A program made the position numbers and the translations under genes. The notes beneath the pieces are model-generated. The model made no database searches. It was not told where the DNA came from and worked only from the letters and a program-made list of their open reading frames with translations. Below, piece by piece: positions 60,290 through 64,000 of a stretch of DNA of 64,000 nucleotides. Numbering within the stretch: the stretch's first letter is position 1; each line of letters begins with the position of its first letter. Source of the stretch: Trissonchulus latispiculum (taxonomy: Eukaryota; Nematoda; Enoplea; Enoplida; Ironidae); contig JASAND010007799.1 of the NCBI GenBank assembly GCA_030248195.1, forward strand, positions 62,001 through 126,000, written 5' to 3'.

Positions 60290-63200
60290 GTTGGACAGTC
60301 TGTCTTAACGATGACTATACAAGAAAAGTCCTTTAACTTTGCAGCAAAACAGTTCAACTGAACGTGTGTGTAACTGTAGCGGAATCAAGCCCATGCTCTG
60401 TTATCGGAGTAAATAAATACAAGAAAAGTAAACAACTCAAATGATTTTGAACAGTCAAGCTTAAGTAAATTTTTGTTATCAGCATCTGAAAATAACTGGA
60501 ATGACAAATACTGGCGGAGCGGTACATGCATCCTGAACAAAGCTCAATATGAGTGGGAGTCTAAAGTTACTCATATCTGGGTGCGGTATCTGCCACTTGG
60601 ACTAGTAACTAGCATTTTATTTCAGGAAAGTTTTATTTAATTTACATCTTTTTAAATTTTTATTTTCATGGGAACGAAAATGTTAAGCATTTTCTTTTCT
60701 TTACCTTTTCTTCACTGCTTGTGCAAATGGAACAGCTGACTGCTTTCACGACAATATGCGCCAAGGAAATTTGAGAAAAAATTGAAAAGCCTTTGAAAAA
60801 GCACAGCAGTAGCGGTAAAGGTGACCTGTGGTTGTTCTCTAACAATAAGTGGGGAAAGGTCAGACAGCTGTCAGCAATCTTTGTAACGCGCATATGCAAC
60901 AAAATTAGTTGTATGTCAAAGACATTCTTCTGCTGTCTTTAATTGCAAGACAGAATCATTAAAATTTATCTTTATTTCCAGGATTTTTATTCCGCCGGAG
61001 GCGGAATCTTTGTAATGGGTGAACCCTAAATTGCGTGTAATAATAGACGAGCTAGATTTGTACTTCCTATGTTTAACACACAAACCTAACTGAGCTGTCT
61101 TTTTTCGATGGGGGGGTGTGAGAGTGAGAGCTGGTTTGCAACACTCACATCACATGTTACCACATTGTATTATGGGTATACCAGGTTCGCATTTCTATCT
61201 TTTTCGCAAAAACTGAGTTTTAAGCCGTCCCGCAGTGGGGGGCTTTAATTTTCCAAGTTCCGAACATCTTTCATTTCATTCCCCCCTTGGTTGCTCTGAT
61301 TTTTGATTGTGAAAATTGTATATGCAAATTAGATGATTAGATTAGCGCACGAAGAGCAGTTAGTGTTTACCACTAAAATTACAGAAAGCGGCTCCTAACA
61401 GATTCTGTCAAGGGCTCACTTTGTATTTCGCTTCTTAGGGTGTAGAAAACGGGTAGAAACTCTGCCGTGACTATCTATTGCTGAATATGGGGTTGCGAAT
61501 TGTTTTCTACACTTTTCTACGTTTTACTTTTCTATGTTTTACTTTTCTGCGTTTTTCTACTTTTCTACGTTTTCTGGTTATATTTTCAGAAGTTGTTACA
61601 GCAGATTTTCAAAGAAGCAATTATAAAAAAGTCACAGTTTGATGCAAGTCCCAAAATTGATCATGGTAAAACCGGTCACGATAAATCGACAGTTTTCCAT
61701 TTGGGGGAGGACCAAAATTTCATGTTTACATATGCAATAAATTAAAATTTCAATTAAGTTTGTATCTTGAAAGTAGTCATCAGTCTAACTTGCAGAAACT
61801 GTTTCTCATCTGGTAGGGGAGTTCACACTGCTACAGGAACGTTAGCTTTTTCTTCTCAAAATAGTGGTCTTTGAAGTAAGGACAGACAACTTGATTTGCG
61901 CATTGTCATTGAAGGCTAGTCCCAGTAAAACCTTCATAGACTTGTCTATGAACACATGCAGCTTAGAGGGAGATTCTCAAACGAGTTTGTACTCCAAGCT
62001 TACATTGACGTAATGTGTCGAAAAATAACGCTAACAATAATAACATAACTCATGTATGACAATAATATGTGATTGATTTAAAATTTACAGAAAAATCTTC
62101 AAAAGTTTTGACTTCATTCCACAATTTTTATGAAAAACCAGGAAATTCAACTCAAATATTCCGACGAGGTCAACCGCCCCTCAACCGTCAACCGACTAGG
62201 AGCGCTCCTAATGCTTAGTGATCTAGGGGAATTGAGTCTCAAAAGATTCTCCACGACGACCACTCCTAACTTTTCTGCTAAGTTGAGAGCAGTGTCTTAG
62301 GAGAAGTCATTTGAAACTAGCATCCTCTTAACTCCTAGACAATCTTCTATCCAGGCTGCTAGGAGAATACTTGGGCGAATTCCTGGCAACGCGGCCCAAA
62401 TTACAAGCCTATTACTGATTAATTAAACTCCTCTTCCCCAGCTAGTTTTGCTGACGGATTCCAACAATGGGCTAATTTTTTCTTGTGGGTGCAGGAATCT
62501 TAATCAAACTGACCAATCTTAATCTTAATCAAATCTTAACCTTAATCTTAATTAATCTTAACCTTAATCTTAATCAAACTTAATCAAATTGCAGACCAAT
62601 AGACGAATACGCTCCCTCCCGAATAAAACTCCGGAGTGATTCATTACCCTAAAGGCGGAATACTAACCCCTTTTAGGTGTTACTTGTTATTATCTCACCT
62701 CTCGCCTAGAGGCGAGATACTTGTGATCGTTTGAGTTCCTTTTCGAACTGTTTTGGGTGAAGCATCAAAATACTTTGTATGCTCAACATAGAGCTTGTAG
62801 ATGGCTGTTCTCATTGGTAGGGGCTTAATAGGCTAAAACTCTGATCCAAAACTTATTCCGTAAGTCCTGCATGTCATATAATATTAGATAAATGAAAAGA
62901 GATCAAAACATGCGTTTATTTAAATTTTCTAATTAAATATTTAATTCTTAAAATTATAAACAGCTGAGTGAAAACTTTCAAACAGGGCCCCCCGTCGGTC
63001 GTAAAGTTAGTCAACAGAGTTCGTTGCCGCTGCATTTTGCTTCAATATGCAAATTAGTCTGGAATTACTTGCGTCCAGTTAAGATTTTTAGCGGCAGACT
63101 TCAGCAGCAAGAAAACAGGTATATATCGTCTATTACATTTTCATTGCAATATTGTGTCCAGAAACGAAACAAGAAAGCTCCTAAAAGGAGCAGTATCTCG

Positions 63201-64000
63201 ACGCAGGGCAATTCTTCTCTAAACAAGCCTTTTTTAGAATGGCATAGTGGCGCTCACTCGTGATATTATCGCTCACACGAACAGCTAACACTACCATACC
63301 AAGTGCCAAAGTTTTTCGGAATTATGTGACAAACAATAGAATTTGTTTTGACTTTTTTCCGGAACACAATTGTCAAAACGATTCAGTTGGCTTTGGTATG
63401 AATTAATACACAATACACTCTCCTTTTATGCGACAATCATCTGAAAAAGTCTCAGTCTTCTTGTTGAGCATTGGGTAAAAAATCAATTATAATGTTGCAA
63501 CCTCAACTTCTACCTCAACTGCAACTACCTGTAAGGACGACACATACTAAGGCGAAACAGAAGATAAAGTATAGCTACTTTTTCAAAATCCCTTCCAATG
63601 TTCTAATGCTCCAAAATCCCTTCAAAATCCCTTCCAATCCAAACGACACGAAACGAAGCCAAACTCTGAACTTCCCGTTAAAGGCTTTAACTTTCTTGTA
63701 TCTGTCAAAACTTTGACCAAGCGCAATTTTCACACATTTTTTCGCAAGGAGATTACGCTAGTTGTCACGGATATCGCCAACTATTAACTGCCAACAAATC
63801 GCTGAGACTAATTTGCATATTACGCCAAAATGATTAGATGTTTCGATACAACCAAAGGGGGCCTGGTTAAAATGATGTTCTACGAATTAAATAAAAGAGC
63901 ACGCAAGTACCCCCCTGGTTAGCGCAAAAAGGAATATAGTCAGAGCTTCAATTAATATTTTTTTAAAATTAAATTTGACAAATTTAAGTACTGTAGTGGG
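60290..64000. other. right flank without a confident gene
   Basis: Upstream of the LU gene. Small features only: hairpin TCCGCCGGAGGCGGA at about 60990; a TTTTCTACGTTTTAC simple repeat at 61501-61573; CTTAATC repeats at 62517-62590; hairpin TCTCGCCTAGAGGCGAGA at about 62697; repeated CAAAATCCCTTCCAAT at 63588-63640. The frame at 63024-63263 has no recognisable features. The promoter of the LU gene should lie just right of 60289, but no TATA or initiator is distinct. Confidence 0.4.

Noticed and set aside
62517..62590. Telomere-like repeat
   Set aside because: CTTAATC-type words are irregular and do not match known telomere units.

Overview
This window is TE-rich genomic DNA of an intron-containing eukaryote, almost certainly an invertebrate animal. 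It holds a SMU1 orthologue in 13 exons with canonical GT-AG junctions, a GPI-anchored ten-cysteine Ly6/uPAR-type (LU) protein (an animal gene type), a LINE, a Helitron and dozens of small DNA transposons. The species cannot be fixed from the sequence; an early-branching marine animal such as a sponge or cnidarian would fit but is not shown. Long G/C homopolymers (up to about 23 G) make base-level indel errors possible.

Layout. 1-1.8 kb: G-rich element and unassigned DNA. 1.8-8.7 kb: three-unit tandem repeat, then a decayed Helitron Rep/helicase gene whose C-terminus is fused in frame to a ubiquitin-specific protease (USP) domain with all visible catalytic residues kept. 9.1-12.6 kb: an unrecognised six-exon gene (538 aa predicted) ending in a Gly/Asp-rich coding minisatellite. 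13-24.8 kb: densely nested non-autonomous DNA transposons (hAT-like, a G-tract family with 5-bp target duplications, a TATAG family) and a 5'-truncated LINE on the minus strand. 24.87-51.34 kb: SMU1 on the plus strand; intron 3 alone is 14.3 kb and carries satellite arrays and up to four levels of nested insertion. 51.7-54.2 kb: one 2.5-kb transposon with an 8-bp target duplication that carries a 116-bp satellite array. 54.28-60.29 kb: the three-exon LU gene on the minus strand, convergent with SMU1. 60.3-64 kb: nothing convincing.

The host genes show no shared pathway: SMU1 is a spliceosome-associated WD40 protein, the LU protein a predicted secreted GPI-anchored protein, and the 9-12.6 kb gene is unknown. 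The richest material is the repeat biology: target-site duplications can be read for about fifteen insertions, a small GC hairpin followed by an A/T block recurs in unrelated elements, and one motif of about 50 bp is shared by two satellite arrays and a foldback element. The strongest candidate for an undescribed system is the Helitron with a USP-type deubiquitinase module.
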